From an uncultured Alphaproteobacteria bacterium (GTDB lineage: Bacteria; Pseudomonadota; Alphaproteobacteria; Rhodobacterales; Rhodobacteraceae), in assembly GCA_902596605.1 (NCBI GenBank), contig CACJUU010000001.1:108700-172699 (forward strand): DNA of 64,000 nt. Direction: 5' to 3'. A program made the position numbers and the translations under genes. Under the pieces are notes generated by a model. It had not been told where the DNA came from and did not search any database. It was given only the letters and a program-made list of their open reading frames with translations. Of the stretch, positions 34,085 through 43,163 are shown in pieces; the stretch's first letter is position 1, and each line of letters opens with the position of its first letter.

Positions 34085-36751
34085 CTAATAAAGAAAATTC
34101 TGTTTATAAATAAAGCTGTCCCCGTTTAATAGCGTTCTTAAGCTCTCACCTGCTTTTCTTGATAGTACATCTGTTTGAATAGATGTTTGTTGAAGAATAT
34201 TGTTTTTAGCTAAGTCAGCTGTTTCTTGAGCATAGTTTGCATCTGTGATCAAACCTTTGGCTTTTGATAGATTTATTGATGTATTAATATTGACTGCCAT
34301 TATGTTATCTAATCTGCTAGACAGTGCGCCAAGCGATGCTCGATACGAACTGAGTTTATCAAGAGCATAGTCAATAGTGTTTAACGCGGTGACACTACCA
34401 CTATTAGTACTTAGATCAATTTCTTCCGTTAAACTGGTACGGAGGGCGCTAACATCAGGCTTTGTATAGTTAGTTGTGTTCGAGCTATTGTTGGAGGAAT
34501 TGCTATTATTCACTAACCCCACTTTATTTCCTGATGCATCAAACATTTGACCATAAATGCCATGGGACTGCTGTCCATAATCCACCCATGTAGTAACAAA
34601 TCCACCACCAGAGAGAGCTGCTGTATCACCATGCGCCTGCATGCCAGACGTGCTCGTGTTGACCATTGTATCTCCCCCGGCGGCGACATTATTCTCATCA
34701 AAAATTCTGTTATATACCTTGTACTGAAGAGTATATTGAGCTTGCCAGGTTGCCACAAATTTTCCATTATCTAAAGCAGTAACTACAGGCATGTGTTGAT
34801 ATTGGCTAGTGTTGTCCGTTAATATAAATTGTCCTCCAATTTTATTTCCGGCATTATCGAAGCGTTGAGCATAAGAATTTGTATATGCAGAGCTTTCGCC
34901 ATCTTGTCCATATGACATAAAACCTATTATGAAACCACCGTTATCAAACGCGGAAACTGTTGGATGCTCTTGGTTATTTTGAGTTCCTGTATTTACCTGG
35001 AATTCTGATCCTTTTTTCGTACCGTCAGATGAAAATATCTGGGCGAAAGCACCTTTTCCACTTCCGTCCTGACCATCGGAGTCCCATGCAACAACAAAAT
35101 CTCCATTAGAAAGAGCAGCTACAGACTGTGCAGGGATTGGTGAAGAATTCTGATCACCACTGGTGTATGTATTAACTTGAAACTCAGATCCTAATTTTTG
35201 CGGTGTGTCATTGTTAAGATCAAATATTTGAGCAAAAACTCCGTCCCCACTTCCGTCCTGCCCCTCGGAATCCCACGTAGCGACAACGTTTCCATTTGTG
35301 AGCTGCGTCAATGAAACTCTGTCCTGATTATCATTTGTGTAAGTGTTTATCCTAAATTCATTTCCAACTTTTGTTGAATTTGAGTCATATCTTTGAGCAT
35401 AAACACCATACCCTGCACCATCTTGTAAATTAGATGTCCAGGCTATCAAAAAACCACCATCGCTTAACCCGACCCCTGTACTGAACTCTTGTGAATTTGA
35501 AGTCGTAGTATTAACTTGGAACTCGGATCCTACGGTATTTCCGGATGCATCATATCTTTGCCCGAAAATACCATAACTATCTCCATCTTGACCGTTTGAT
35601 TGCCAAGTAACAAAGAACCCTCCATCACTTAGAGATGTCACAGCTGGTTCTATTTGGTCAGAGGTGGTATAAGTATTAATTTGAAATTCAGTGGAGGCTG
35701 ATGAGCCTACATTTCCATTGCTTGAATTTCCAGAAACAAGTATGGGAACTGAGTAATTCGTATTAAAACTCGGAGAGTCACTTGATCTCAGAGCGTCGTT
35801 TGATTTGCCATCCGAGTTATCCAAAGGATCACCATGAATTTCGAAAGTATCAGAACCATAGGCACTCGTATAATCACTTAAAGTGCTTGAGTTAACTAGC
35901 ACAATTTGGAGACCATTACCATCTGCTCCTAGAGAATTACTAATTCCATCTGCTGTCAAGTATTGTGACAATTGAGCATTTTTTTCTTCCGTTGTACCTG
36001 GATCCAACGTGTACTCGACGCCTAATATTTCAACTTTTGTTTTAGTCTCTAATGTATTGTCAATAGTTGTCGTAGACAAATTAGCATTCATGCCATTAGT
36101 GGTATCAGGGTTAAGTTGTATATAGTTCTCTATATCCGTACCAGGTCTTAATCCGTGAATTGTCACATCATTTGTATTATTTTGTCCAGGATGAGAGGAA
36201 GTGGCAACAGTTCCATACTTAGTGTATTTTAATTCACCAATCCCAAGATCGATTAATGAGGTACCTTCAATTGATATGCTTAACTGATTGGAAGCGGGTG
36301 CATAACTCCCTACCACCATATTTCTGTTTGAAAAAGTCCCCTCTAAAAGCTTCGTACCCCCCCATGATGTTTGACTAGCTATTCTATCAATTTCTTTTAT
36401 TAAAGCCTGCGCTTCGTCATCCGAAACAGCACGATCCTGTTCTGAGATCGTACCATTTGCTGATTGTACTGCCAACTCTCTTACCCTTAGAAGTATCGAG
36501 GTACTTTCTTTCATTGAGCTCTCTGCCGTGTCGATCAGAGATTGGACGTTAGCAGCATTCTTAGAAGCCTGTTCCAATCCCTTTATGTCAGCATTTAGGC
36601 GCATGCTAATTTGCATCCCAGCTACATCATCTTTGGCTGCATTAATCCTTTGCCCAGATGACAGACGTTGAATAGACGTATCTATCTTATTCTGGATGGA
36701 AGACCCAGCCAAAGCCATAGAGCCATAATTATGTCCACTTACATTAATCAC
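34085..36751 (-). CDS. Giant flagellin with a seven-repeat insert
   Basis: This 888-residue protein has normal flagellin ends: an N-terminal D0/D1 region (about 1-175, with SIQRLSSGQRINAAKDDVAGMQIS and ANVQSLIDTAESS-type coiled-coil sequence) and a C-terminal D1/D0 region (about 765-860, with LSSYRASLGALSSRLDNI). Between them are a ~180-residue linker and seven degenerate ~55-residue repeats (354-745) of the type EFQVNTYT...LSDGGFVVTW...GQDGSGYGIYAQRYDASGNKVG. Ordinary alphaproteobacterial flagellins have roughly 270-500 residues. The last ~15 residues extend past the usual end. GTG is the likely start. No other flagellar genes are nearby. A sigma28-like promoter lies 40 bp upstream. Confidence 0.9.
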   Translation of the reverse strand: MINVSGHNYGSMALAGSSIQNKIDTSIQRLSSGQRINAAKDDVAGMQISMRLNADIKGLEQASKNAANVQSLIDTAESSMKESTSILLRVRELAVQSANGTISEQDRAVSDDEAQALIKEIDRIASQTSWGGTKLLEGTFSNRNMVVGSYAPASNQLSISIEGTSLIDLGIGELKYTKYGTVATSSHPGQNNTNDVTIHGLRPGTDIENYIQLNPDTTNGMNANLSTTTIDNTLETKTKVEILGVEYTLDPGTTEEKNAQLSQYLTADGISNSLGADGNGLQIVLVNSSTLSDYTSAYGSDTFEIHGDPLDNSDGKSNDALRSSDSPSFNTNYSVPILVSGNSSNGNVGSSASTEFQINTYTTSDQIEPAVTSLSDGGFFVTWQSNGQDGDSYGIFGQRYDASGNTVGSEFQVNTTTSNSQEFSTGVGLSDGGFLIAWTSNLQDGAGYGVYAQRYDSNSTKVGNEFRINTYTNDNQDRVSLTQLTNGNVVATWDSEGQDGSGDGVFAQIFDLNNDTPQKLGSEFQVNTYTSGDQNSSPIPAQSVAALSNGDFVVAWDSDGQDGSGKGAFAQIFSSDGTKKGSEFQVNTGTQNNQEHPTVSAFDNGGFIIGFMSYGQDGESSAYTNSYAQRFDNAGNKIGGQFILTDNTSQYQHMPVVTALDNGKFVATWQAQYTLQYKVYNRIFDENNVAAGGDTMVNTSTSGMQAHGDTAALSGGGFVTTWVDYGQQSHGIYGQMFDASGNKVGLVNNSNSSNNSSNTTNYTKPDVSALRTSLTEEIDLSTNSGSVTALNTIDYALDKLSSYRASLGALSSRLDNIMAVNINTSINLSKAKGLITDANYAQETADLAKNNILQQTSIQTDVLSRKAGESLRTLLNGDSFIYKQNFLY
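34517..35692 (-). repeat. Seven tandem ~55-codon repeats within the flagellin gene
   Basis: Boundaries in residues are about 354-408, 409-463, 464-521, 522-581, 582-639, 640-692 and 693-745. Units 1-5 keep EFxxNTxT, a GG/GN-F/V-V turn, a W or F, and GQDG; units 6 and 7 are more diverged. Spacing and the [DG]GG[FV]xxxW core suggest one four-stranded blade per unit. The DNA copies differ, so this is an old protein repeat and not a recent slippage product. Confidence 0.85.
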
Positions 36752-36789
36752 TCAAGAAGTCCACAATATAAACCTTTAACCTAAATTCA

Positions 36790-36816
36790 GGTACGGCTAA
36801 AAATCAGACTTGTTTA
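36790..36816 (-). promoter_or_regulatory. Sigma28 (FliA)-like promoter of the flagellin gene
   Basis: On the minus strand TAAA (36813-36816) is followed by 15 bp and GCCGTACC (36790-36797). The flagellar sigma28 consensus is TAAA-N15-GCCGATAA, so the -35 core, spacing and GCCG core agree while the last four bases differ. Transcription would start about 30 nt before the GTG start codon of the flagellin. Confidence 0.45.
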
Positions 36817-36981
36817 ACGAAAAATGAAAAGCAATTAGTGTGATATTGCTACTTACTAAAATTTACATTTAGGACAACTAACGTCTGTAACAATTAAAGT
36901 AGTGACCCAAGTAATGACCTGTGTAATAACCTCATCAATATTTAGTTCATAAAATCAATAACTTATATATTTTAAAGGGTT

Positions 36982-37071
36982 TGGCGGAGAGACAGGGATT
37001 CGAACCCTGGAGACGGTTTCCCGCCTACACACTTTCCAGGCGTGCGCCTTCGACCACTCGGCCACCTCTCC
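36982..37071 (-). tRNA. tRNA-Ser (anticodon GGA)
   Basis: A 90-nt class II tRNA folds from the minus strand: acceptor GGAGAGG/TCTCTCC, D-arm GCCGAGTGGTCGAAGGC, anticodon loop CTGGAAA with GGA, a long serine variable arm, T-arm CAGGGTTCGAATCCCTG, and an encoded GCCA end. It reads UCC/UCU serine codons. Its 3' end faces the AT-rich flagellin region, the side on which integrating elements usually enter, but no integrase is present. Confidence 0.97.
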
Positions 37072-37099
37072 AATATTAGAAGCATTTTACGTATTTTTA

Positions 37100-37828
37100 T
37101 TAATCTTTCAAGACTACCGAAACGCGTCTGTTCATTCGGCCTTTTTTTTCCACTTTTGAAATAAATAGCCTACCTATCTCTCTGGTTGACTTTACGTGAG
37201 TCCCCCCACAAGGCTGTAAATCAATAACATTATCGGAGCTACCTATCCTTACTAACCGGACAAAGTCGACATTTTGTGGAGGTTTAACTGACATTGTTTT
37301 TATGAGGTGGGGTCTTTGTCTTAGTTCTTGTTGTGAAATAAGATCATAAGACACAGCATAGTCTGCTTTTACCATAGAATTCAATCTATCAGTAATTTCA
37401 TCCTTATTAGGCGACTCCTGCATATCAAAATCCACACGACCTTTTTCAAAAGTGATTTGTCCTCCTGTTACAGGGAAAGGAAGACACACAGACAACAAGT
37501 GAAGTGCGGTGTGTGTTTTCATATATTTGTATCTAATATCCCAAGCCAACCTTTGGGTTACTTTAGTTCCCTCCTTCAATTCGGTAATAGATTCAGCATC
37601 ATCAATTTTAATGTAAACCTCGTCCTCTGGCCCCTTAACGGTATCAATTATCTTAAAATGGACTCCGTTTACTGAAATAGTACCTGAGTCTCCTGGCTGA
37701 CCTCCCCCCCTTGGATAAAAAATTGGCTCGTCTAGTTTGATACCAAACTCAGTAGATACACCAATGATTCTAGCTTCATGTTCTTTTTTATAGGGAGCTT
37801 TATTATAAACAAATTCTTGATCACTCAT
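37100..37828 (-). CDS. Alanyl-tRNA editing protein AlaX
   Basis: AlaX hydrolyses mischarged Ser-tRNA(Ala) or Gly-tRNA(Ala) in trans and resembles the editing domain of alanyl-tRNA synthetase. The 242-residue protein has the zinc-binding pair HTALH (H106, H110) and CGGTH (C207, H211), and the GGGQPGDSG loop near residue 41. Its length suits the AlaX-M/L type. It overlaps the upstream channel gene by 4 bp. That it lies next to a tRNA-Ser gene is probably coincidence. Confidence 0.9.
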   Translation of the reverse strand: MSDQEFVYNKAPYKKEHEARIIGVSTEFGIKLDEPIFYPRGGGQPGDSGTISVNGVHFKIIDTVKGPEDEVYIKIDDAESITELKEGTKVTQRLAWDIRYKYMKTHTALHLLSVCLPFPVTGGQITFEKGRVDFDMQESPNKDEITDRLNSMVKADYAVSYDLISQQELRQRPHLIKTMSVKPPQNVDFVRLVRIGSSDNVIDLQPCGGTHVKSTREIGRLFISKVEKKGRMNRRVSVVLKD

Positions 37829-40164
37829 TTTGTATTATCCATCTTAACCGATATTCTTTTTTTGATATTAGAATTTGAGTTATCTTTTATATTTAAATCT
37901 CTTTGCGGAAAAGGGATCTCGATACCCTCTTTTTTAAATAATTCACAAATGGAATAATGAAGATCTGATCTGACTTGAAACATATAATTTTTATCTCTTA
38001 CATAAATAATCAAATCAAAATCTAGTGAACTATCTCCAAATTGCTGAAACCTTACAAATGGTTCCGGGCTTTTAAGAGCCATCTCATGACTTTTTCCAAC
38101 TTTCAGTAATAATCTCTCCACCCTTTTTGGATCAGTATCATAGGAAACACCTACTGATACCCGTACCCTGCCTGTCTCATTACTATGGGTCCAATTCAGA
38201 ACGGACCCTGCGATTAATTCCGAGTTTGGAACAACAACCATTGCTCGATCAAATGTTTCAATTTGCGTTGAACGAACGGATATCTTTTTAACAGTGCCTG
38301 AAAAACCTGAAGCTTCTATCCAATCACCCTCTTTTATTGGTCTCTCGACAAGCAAAATAATTCCGGAAACAAAATTTGATACAATAGTTTGCAGACCAAA
38401 ACCAATTCCTACACTTAGAGCTCCAGCAACAATAGCTATACTTGACAAATTGAATCCAATTGAAGATAAGGCAACCACAGCTGCCAATGTATAACCGATA
38501 TACCCAACACCAGAAACCAATGCATTTTGACTTCCTTTATCCATTTTTGTTTTGGGTAACACAGTACTCTTTACAATTCTCTGAATGACTGTTGTTGCAA
38601 AGTAACCTAGACCGAATATTACACCAAAATTCAGAATAGACGTGGGCGTTAAATTAACATCTCCTAGTGTTAAACCTTCGTTAAATCTCACCCACAGCTC
38701 CACATATTGTGAAAACTCAACCCCTAGAGCTAGACCCAGAAGCAAAATAGTCCCAATAAAATTAAGCAAGCTAAACCCCAAAAAATATGGATTGGTGTCA
38801 TTATTCTTCTTTCTCTTTTCCGACAAAAACAGTACGCGTAAGAAAAAGTCGAACAAAACTGCAAGGATAATTATACCCGATATATAACTCATTGCTTTGA
38901 TTATCTCAAAGGCAATTAAGAGGTAGCCAAAAATACCTCCTATTAAAAAAACCCAAGTCAGAGCAATGGCTCCTTTAGCAATAAAATCGACTGACAAAAA
39001 GCTTAGACCCCTCTCCTTATCTGGCAGAAGGCTGGTTAATGAAAAAATAAGAGTTTGGACACTTCTCAAACCATAATTAAATACACTCGCAATTATTACT
39101 AAACCTATAGCATTTAAGGTTACCTCAGCTTCAAGGGAAAGATACGACCTCTCGGTCAAATAGCTTATAACTGTAAAAAACCCCAGTGCAATAGCGATAC
39201 AAAATATTGACCCCTGCAATCGTGAAAGATCCACAGTATAGCCATAATTATCATTTGATAAACGGATTTTTGCTTCCGCGACGACTGTTCTGAGAAAATT
39301 CCCTAGTAGGAAAATTAAAGCTGCCATGGGCAAAGAGTCAATTAATACTGGGAGCCCATAATTTCCACTAAGACTTTGCAGAAAATTGATTATCAACGCA
39401 GTACCAATCACTTGAATAACCAATCTAAGAAAAGGATTTAAAAAAATTAGCGTATTGTTATTTTTTATTTTTGATGAAATGAGTTTGTTGCCGAATACAA
39501 TTAAATTTTTTTGCAAAACAAGTATAATTAGTCCAATGAAAAAAGTTATTACTGGAAGAAGTGAAACTGAAAACATCCTTATCCACCTTCCTTGAGTATT
39601 GAAATTTTTATACAAATCAACTGCAAAATTTCCAATTAAACTTGAGAAATCAGACGCTCCCTGAGCATACGTAGTGGGCAACAAAACAAGTTGATTGAAT
39701 GAAAAAAACCTTTCATTAAATCTCACTTTCTTTAGTGCATCAATTTCCTTGATCAGTCTTTCTGCTCTTTTAAGAGAAAGCTTTGTATTAGCCAATTGAA
39801 AGGTAGTTTTTTCAAGAGTACTTATAAGTTTTTGCCGCTTCAACGAAATATATGTCCCTTGTATGGAACTCTCTGAAACCAAATCATCAATTAGCTTTAA
39901 CTCTCCTCTTTGAATTAGATACTTATTATTTATCTCTTTTTGCAAAAGAAGAGCTTTATTTCTATCTTCGAATAAGTCAGCTCTCAAATAACTCAGAGAC
40001 TCATTCGATGCTTCTCCCTTGGATAGGATATCAGTAGCTCTTGCAGAATTTTTATCGAAACTATCAAAAATAATTTCAAGTGTCTCTCCTCTAACATTTA
40101 TAGGGCTAAGGAAAAGAAATAGAGAAGCAAATAACGGAGTTAATATCTTATTTAATTTACTCAT
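37825..40164 (-). CDS. MscS/MscK-type mechanosensitive ion channel with DUF3772 domain
   Basis: This 779-residue membrane protein has an N-terminal signal peptide (cleavage near VRG-ET), a periplasmic coiled region to about residue 180 of the DUF3772 type, then about ten transmembrane helices. It ends in an MscS core with the pore helix GALSVGIGFGLQTIVSNFVSGIILLVERP, split here by glycine steps, and the beta-domain GDWIEASGFSGTVKKISVRST. It should open under membrane tension to release solutes during osmotic downshock. It shares 4 bp with alaX. Confidence 0.88.
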   Translation of the reverse strand: MSKLNKILTPLFASLFLFLSPINVRGETLEIIFDSFDKNSARATDILSKGEASNESLSYLRADLFEDRNKALLLQKEINNKYLIQRGELKLIDDLVSESSIQGTYISLKRQKLISTLEKTTFQLANTKLSLKRAERLIKEIDALKKVRFNERFFSFNQLVLLPTTYAQGASDFSSLIGNFAVDLYKNFNTQGRWIRMFSVSLLPVITFFIGLIILVLQKNLIVFGNKLISSKIKNNNTLIFLNPFLRLVIQVIGTALIINFLQSLSGNYGLPVLIDSLPMAALIFLLGNFLRTVVAEAKIRLSNDNYGYTVDLSRLQGSIFCIAIALGFFTVISYLTERSYLSLEAEVTLNAIGLVIIASVFNYGLRSVQTLIFSLTSLLPDKERGLSFLSVDFIAKGAIALTWVFLIGGIFGYLLIAFEIIKAMSYISGIIILAVLFDFFLRVLFLSEKRKKNNDTNPYFLGFSLLNFIGTILLLGLALGVEFSQYVELWVRFNEGLTLGDVNLTPTSILNFGVIFGLGYFATTVIQRIVKSTVLPKTKMDKGSQNALVSGVGYIGYTLAAVVALSSIGFNLSSIAIVAGALSVGIGFGLQTIVSNFVSGIILLVERPIKEGDWIEASGFSGTVKKISVRSTQIETFDRAMVVVPNSELIAGSVLNWTHSNETGRVRVSVGVSYDTDPKRVERLLLKVGKSHEMALKSPEPFVRFQQFGDSSLDFDLIIYVRDKNYMFQVRSDLHYSICELFKKEGIEIPFPQRDLNIKDNSNSNIKKRISVKMDNTK

Positions 40165-40370
40165 AGATTGAACTTACCTACCTTAAAGAAGATTAACAAT
40201 AGTTACTTTTCATTCCACAATTGATCCATTTCATACAGAGTCCTCTGCAATTTCGCACGAATTTTTATTGTGTTGGCGGTTATCAAGGAATGTGTAAATT
40301 GATGCAATCGAAATAATATAGTGTTACTACTTATACATGCTTATTAATTTTAACGGTAATTTTTAACAAA

Positions 40371-41048
40371 ATGGAAAGACGACACTTTCTAATTTCAAGC
40401 GTTTTGTCTTTAGGCTTGATTTCGCACCAAGCATATGGTTCAACACCAAAGACTTCTATAAGCTTTGATGTTCTCTTAAATGATGAAATAGTTGGTTATT
40501 CAAATCTAACTCATAAAAAACATAAAAATGGCTTGGAAGTCTCAATTGACATTGAAATAACGCCAAAATTTTTGGGGCTAAAATTTATGAAATATACTTT
40601 AAAAAACCGTGAGGTTTGGAAAAAGAAAAAGCTAATTTCCATAGACTCTAATTCATCTTGGTTTGGGAAAAGATATTATGTAAAAGGTCAAAGGGAAGAA
40701 GGCGGTTTTAGAATTGAAGGCTCAGCTTTTTCAGGGGTTATTAAAGATACCTTTGCCACTACAAGTTATTTCACTCCAGACTTTTTAAAAAGAAGGATTT
40801 GGGTCAGCACACAGGATGGAACACCTCTAGCAATAAAAACTCGAAAGTTGAGAAATAAAAAAGTGTCCTTTAATGATAAAAACTACTCTATAACAGAATG
40901 GGAGATATCGGGCGATTTGGAATTAACGCTGCAATATGATCAAGAAAAAAATTGGGTTGGGAGCGGCTTTACTGTTGGAAACTATCCAGCTAATTTTATT
41001 TTGAATAATAGAAAAAATAATATACATAAAATATGGAAAAACAGTTAA
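40371..41048 (+). CDS. DUF6134 family protein with signal peptide
   Basis: This is a 225-residue exported protein. The N-terminus RRHFLISSVLSLGLISHQAYG looks like a signal peptide with a twin-arginine start (MERRHFL). The body is beta-rich with FDVLLNDEIVGYSNLTHKK and a WFGKRYYVKG segment, as in the DUF6134 group of unknown function. Such genes often sit near photolyase/lipid-modification loci. It overlaps the following SDR gene by 16 bp, so the two are probably co-transcribed. No catalytic motif is recognised. Confidence 0.65.
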   Translation: MERRHFLISSVLSLGLISHQAYGSTPKTSISFDVLLNDEIVGYSNLTHKKHKNGLEVSIDIEITPKFLGLKFMKYTLKNREVWKKKKLISIDSNSSWFGKRYYVKGQREEGGFRIEGSAFSGVIKDTFATTSYFTPDFLKRRIWVSTQDGTPLAIKTRKLRNKKVSFNDKNYSITEWEISGDLELTLQYDQEKNWVGSGFTVGNYPANFILNNRKNNIHKIWKNS

Positions 41049-41890
41049 ATAAGTCAATATTGATTACAGGCTGTTCAACGGGTATTGGTGCAGCTCTTGT
41101 TGCGGAGTTTCTGAGACAAGGCTTTCTTGTTTTTGGATCGATAAGAGACAAAAAAATGGAAGTGCCGCTTAAGAAGAAATATGGTGATAATTTTGTTCCT
41201 TTACTTTTTGATGTAACGAACCATTCACAGATATCCAAAGCATACAAAAAAGTTAAATTAACTTTAAAAGGGGCTAACTTAGGTATTTTGATTAATAATG
41301 CAGGAATTGCAAAATTAGGGCCTGTTGAACACATTTCTAGTGAAGAATTTGATCTTCACCTTAAGACAATGGTTTTAGGAACTTTTAACTGTGTTCAAAT
41401 ATTTCTGCCGTTGCTTGGTGCAAAAAACAAATGTTCTCCTGGTAAAGTTATAAATATAAGCTCCGGGGGAGGATCAATTGGGCAACCTTTTATGGCGTCT
41501 TATTGTTCAAGTAAACATGCTCTTGAAGGTTTTTCCGAGTCTCTTCGTCGTGAACTATTAATTTATGGTATCAAAGTAATAATTGTTGCACCAAGAGCTT
41601 TTAAAACTGAAATTTGGGATAAATCAAACATAGACGAAAGAGCCGTTGATTTTAAAAAGACGGTTTATAATCTAGCCTTCAATAAATTTACAAATTTTAT
41701 CAAAGGATTATCAGAGCAAGGACAAGATGTTCAAGTTTTAGCACAAAAAATCTACAAAATTTCAAGTCTAAAAAATCCTAAAGTCAAATACTCAATGGGA
41801 CCATCAGGGGTACAGTTTTACCTGATCCGCACTTTACCAAAAAAATTAATTGATAAAATACTGGGGAAATACTTTCTACTTGTTAGATAG
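41033..41890 (+). CDS. Short-chain dehydrogenase/reductase
   Basis: This is a 285-residue classical SDR with cofactor motif TGCSTGIG (13-20), NNAG (about 88-91), catalytic serine in ISSGGGSIG, and the YxxxK motif YCSSK with the active tyrosine and lysine. The sequence resembles SDRs found with cyclopropane-fatty-acid synthase loci. Substrate is unknown; a lipid aldehyde or ketone is plausible from context. It overlaps DUF6134 at the start and the convergent MFS gene at the end by 8 bp. Confidence 0.85.
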   Translation: MEKQLNKSILITGCSTGIGAALVAEFLRQGFLVFGSIRDKKMEVPLKKKYGDNFVPLLFDVTNHSQISKAYKKVKLTLKGANLGILINNAGIAKLGPVEHISSEEFDLHLKTMVLGTFNCVQIFLPLLGAKNKCSPGKVINISSGGGSIGQPFMASYCSSKHALEGFSESLRRELLIYGIKVIIVAPRAFKTEIWDKSNIDERAVDFKKTVYNLAFNKFTNFIKGLSEQGQDVQVLAQKIYKISSLKNPKVKYSMGPSGVQFYLIRTLPKKLIDKILGKYFLLVR

Positions 41891-43157
41891 ATTGATCGAT
41901 GTCTGTTTCGGGGAACCTAAACATTAGTAGTAATGGCAAAACCTTCAGAGTGATTGGCGCAATAGCGTATAAACAGGTTAACCAAAATAATATCTCCTCT
42001 GAATTACCACCTAAGGGATCAAAATCAACTGCGTAAAGAAACAACAAAACGAATCCTCCTGAAAAAGCTGCAGCGGTCTTGTTTATAACAGATAAAATTG
42101 AAAAGAAAGTTCCAGACCGATTGCTCTTCACTATTTTAAGATCTTCATCTAAAAGGTCTGCCTGAATAGACGTTGGAAGAGCAGAATCTGCACTCACACA
42201 AATACCGGTTAATAGACATATTACCGAGAATAGAAAAATACTGTCAGTATTCATAAAAAATACTAATGAGAAAACAATCATAGAAAAAAATATTGAGGAG
42301 CACCATAAATCACTTTTTTTAAAGAACTTACTTATATTAATCCAGAATGGTACGCTTAATACACCCGATAATAGATATAAAAGCATAAGTAACCCTACTA
42401 AATCCTCTCTTTGTAGTTTATGGATTACAAAAAAAGCAAACAAAGCTCCCGGAATTCCATTCGCAGCGGCATTAAAAAACTGACTTAGGAAAAAATATTT
42501 TAATTTTTTGTTAACTAGTATGGCTTTGACCACACTAAATATTTCTGACTTGTTTTGATGTGCTATACATCTTTCTTTTATAACAAAAGCGGAAATTATT
42601 ATTGTTAGTGGGTGGCTAATAAAAATTACTGTGGCTATATTTTTAAGAGCTTGTGTGGATCCCTCGGCCATAGCATACATTAGAGCTGCTAAAATTGTCC
42701 CCAAAAGAAAGAAGCCTTCACGAAAAAAGGTTATTCGAGATCTCTCAACATACTCTCCACTTAATTCCGCTCCTAAACTATAAAAAGGTGGAGTTAAAAG
42801 TGATAAGCCTATGGTCAGTATCACTATATAAAACGCAAAGTGTTGGAAAGCAAATGTTCCCAAATTAGATCCAAAGAGACCCCAGACCCCAAAGAGAGTG
42901 AAGGGTAACGATATCAACAACCAAAACTTTCTTTTTCCAACGGGAACATTCAAGTTGTCACTAGCCCAACCTACTAAAGGATCTAAAATTCCATCTAACA
43001 ATCGTACAATTAAAAATATAACTCCGATCCCAAGAAGAGAGATACCAAATTGCCTAGCATAATGCTCGCTGACAAAAATAAAGAGTGGAAATATTATCAG
43101 TGCCAAAGACAGTGCGTTTGATGCGTAAATAATGTGTTGTAAATAATTTTGGCGCAA
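41883..43157 (-). CDS. MFS transporter (glycoside-pentoside-hexuronide type)
   Basis: This is a 424-residue MFS protein with 12 hydrophobic segments. The segments RLLDGILDPLVGWASDN and GKRKFWLLISLPF match the GPH sugar:cation symporter group, which includes carriers of unknown substrate linked to light-stress lipid genes. It is the last gene of the nine-gene minus-strand unit and is 6 bp after the cyclopropane-fatty-acid synthase gene. A role in moving a lipid-related product is inferred only from position. Confidence 0.83.
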   Translation of the reverse strand: MRQNYLQHIIYASNALSLALIIFPLFIFVSEHYARQFGISLLGIGVIFLIVRLLDGILDPLVGWASDNLNVPVGKRKFWLLISLPFTLFGVWGLFGSNLGTFAFQHFAFYIVILTIGLSLLTPPFYSLGAELSGEYVERSRITFFREGFFLLGTILAALMYAMAEGSTQALKNIATVIFISHPLTIIISAFVIKERCIAHQNKSEIFSVVKAILVNKKLKYFFLSQFFNAAANGIPGALFAFFVIHKLQREDLVGLLMLLYLLSGVLSVPFWINISKFFKKSDLWCSSIFFSMIVFSLVFFMNTDSIFLFSVICLLTGICVSADSALPTSIQADLLDEDLKIVKSNRSGTFFSILSVINKTAAAFSGGFVLLFLYAVDFDPLGGNSEEILFWLTCLYAIAPITLKVLPLLLMFRFPETDIDQSI

Positions 43158-43163
43158 AAGAAG

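Noticed and set aside
40222..40250. TGATCC as a possible sigmaE/ChrR-type -35 element upstream of the DUF6134 gene.
   Set aside because: No matching -10 element is found at the expected distance.
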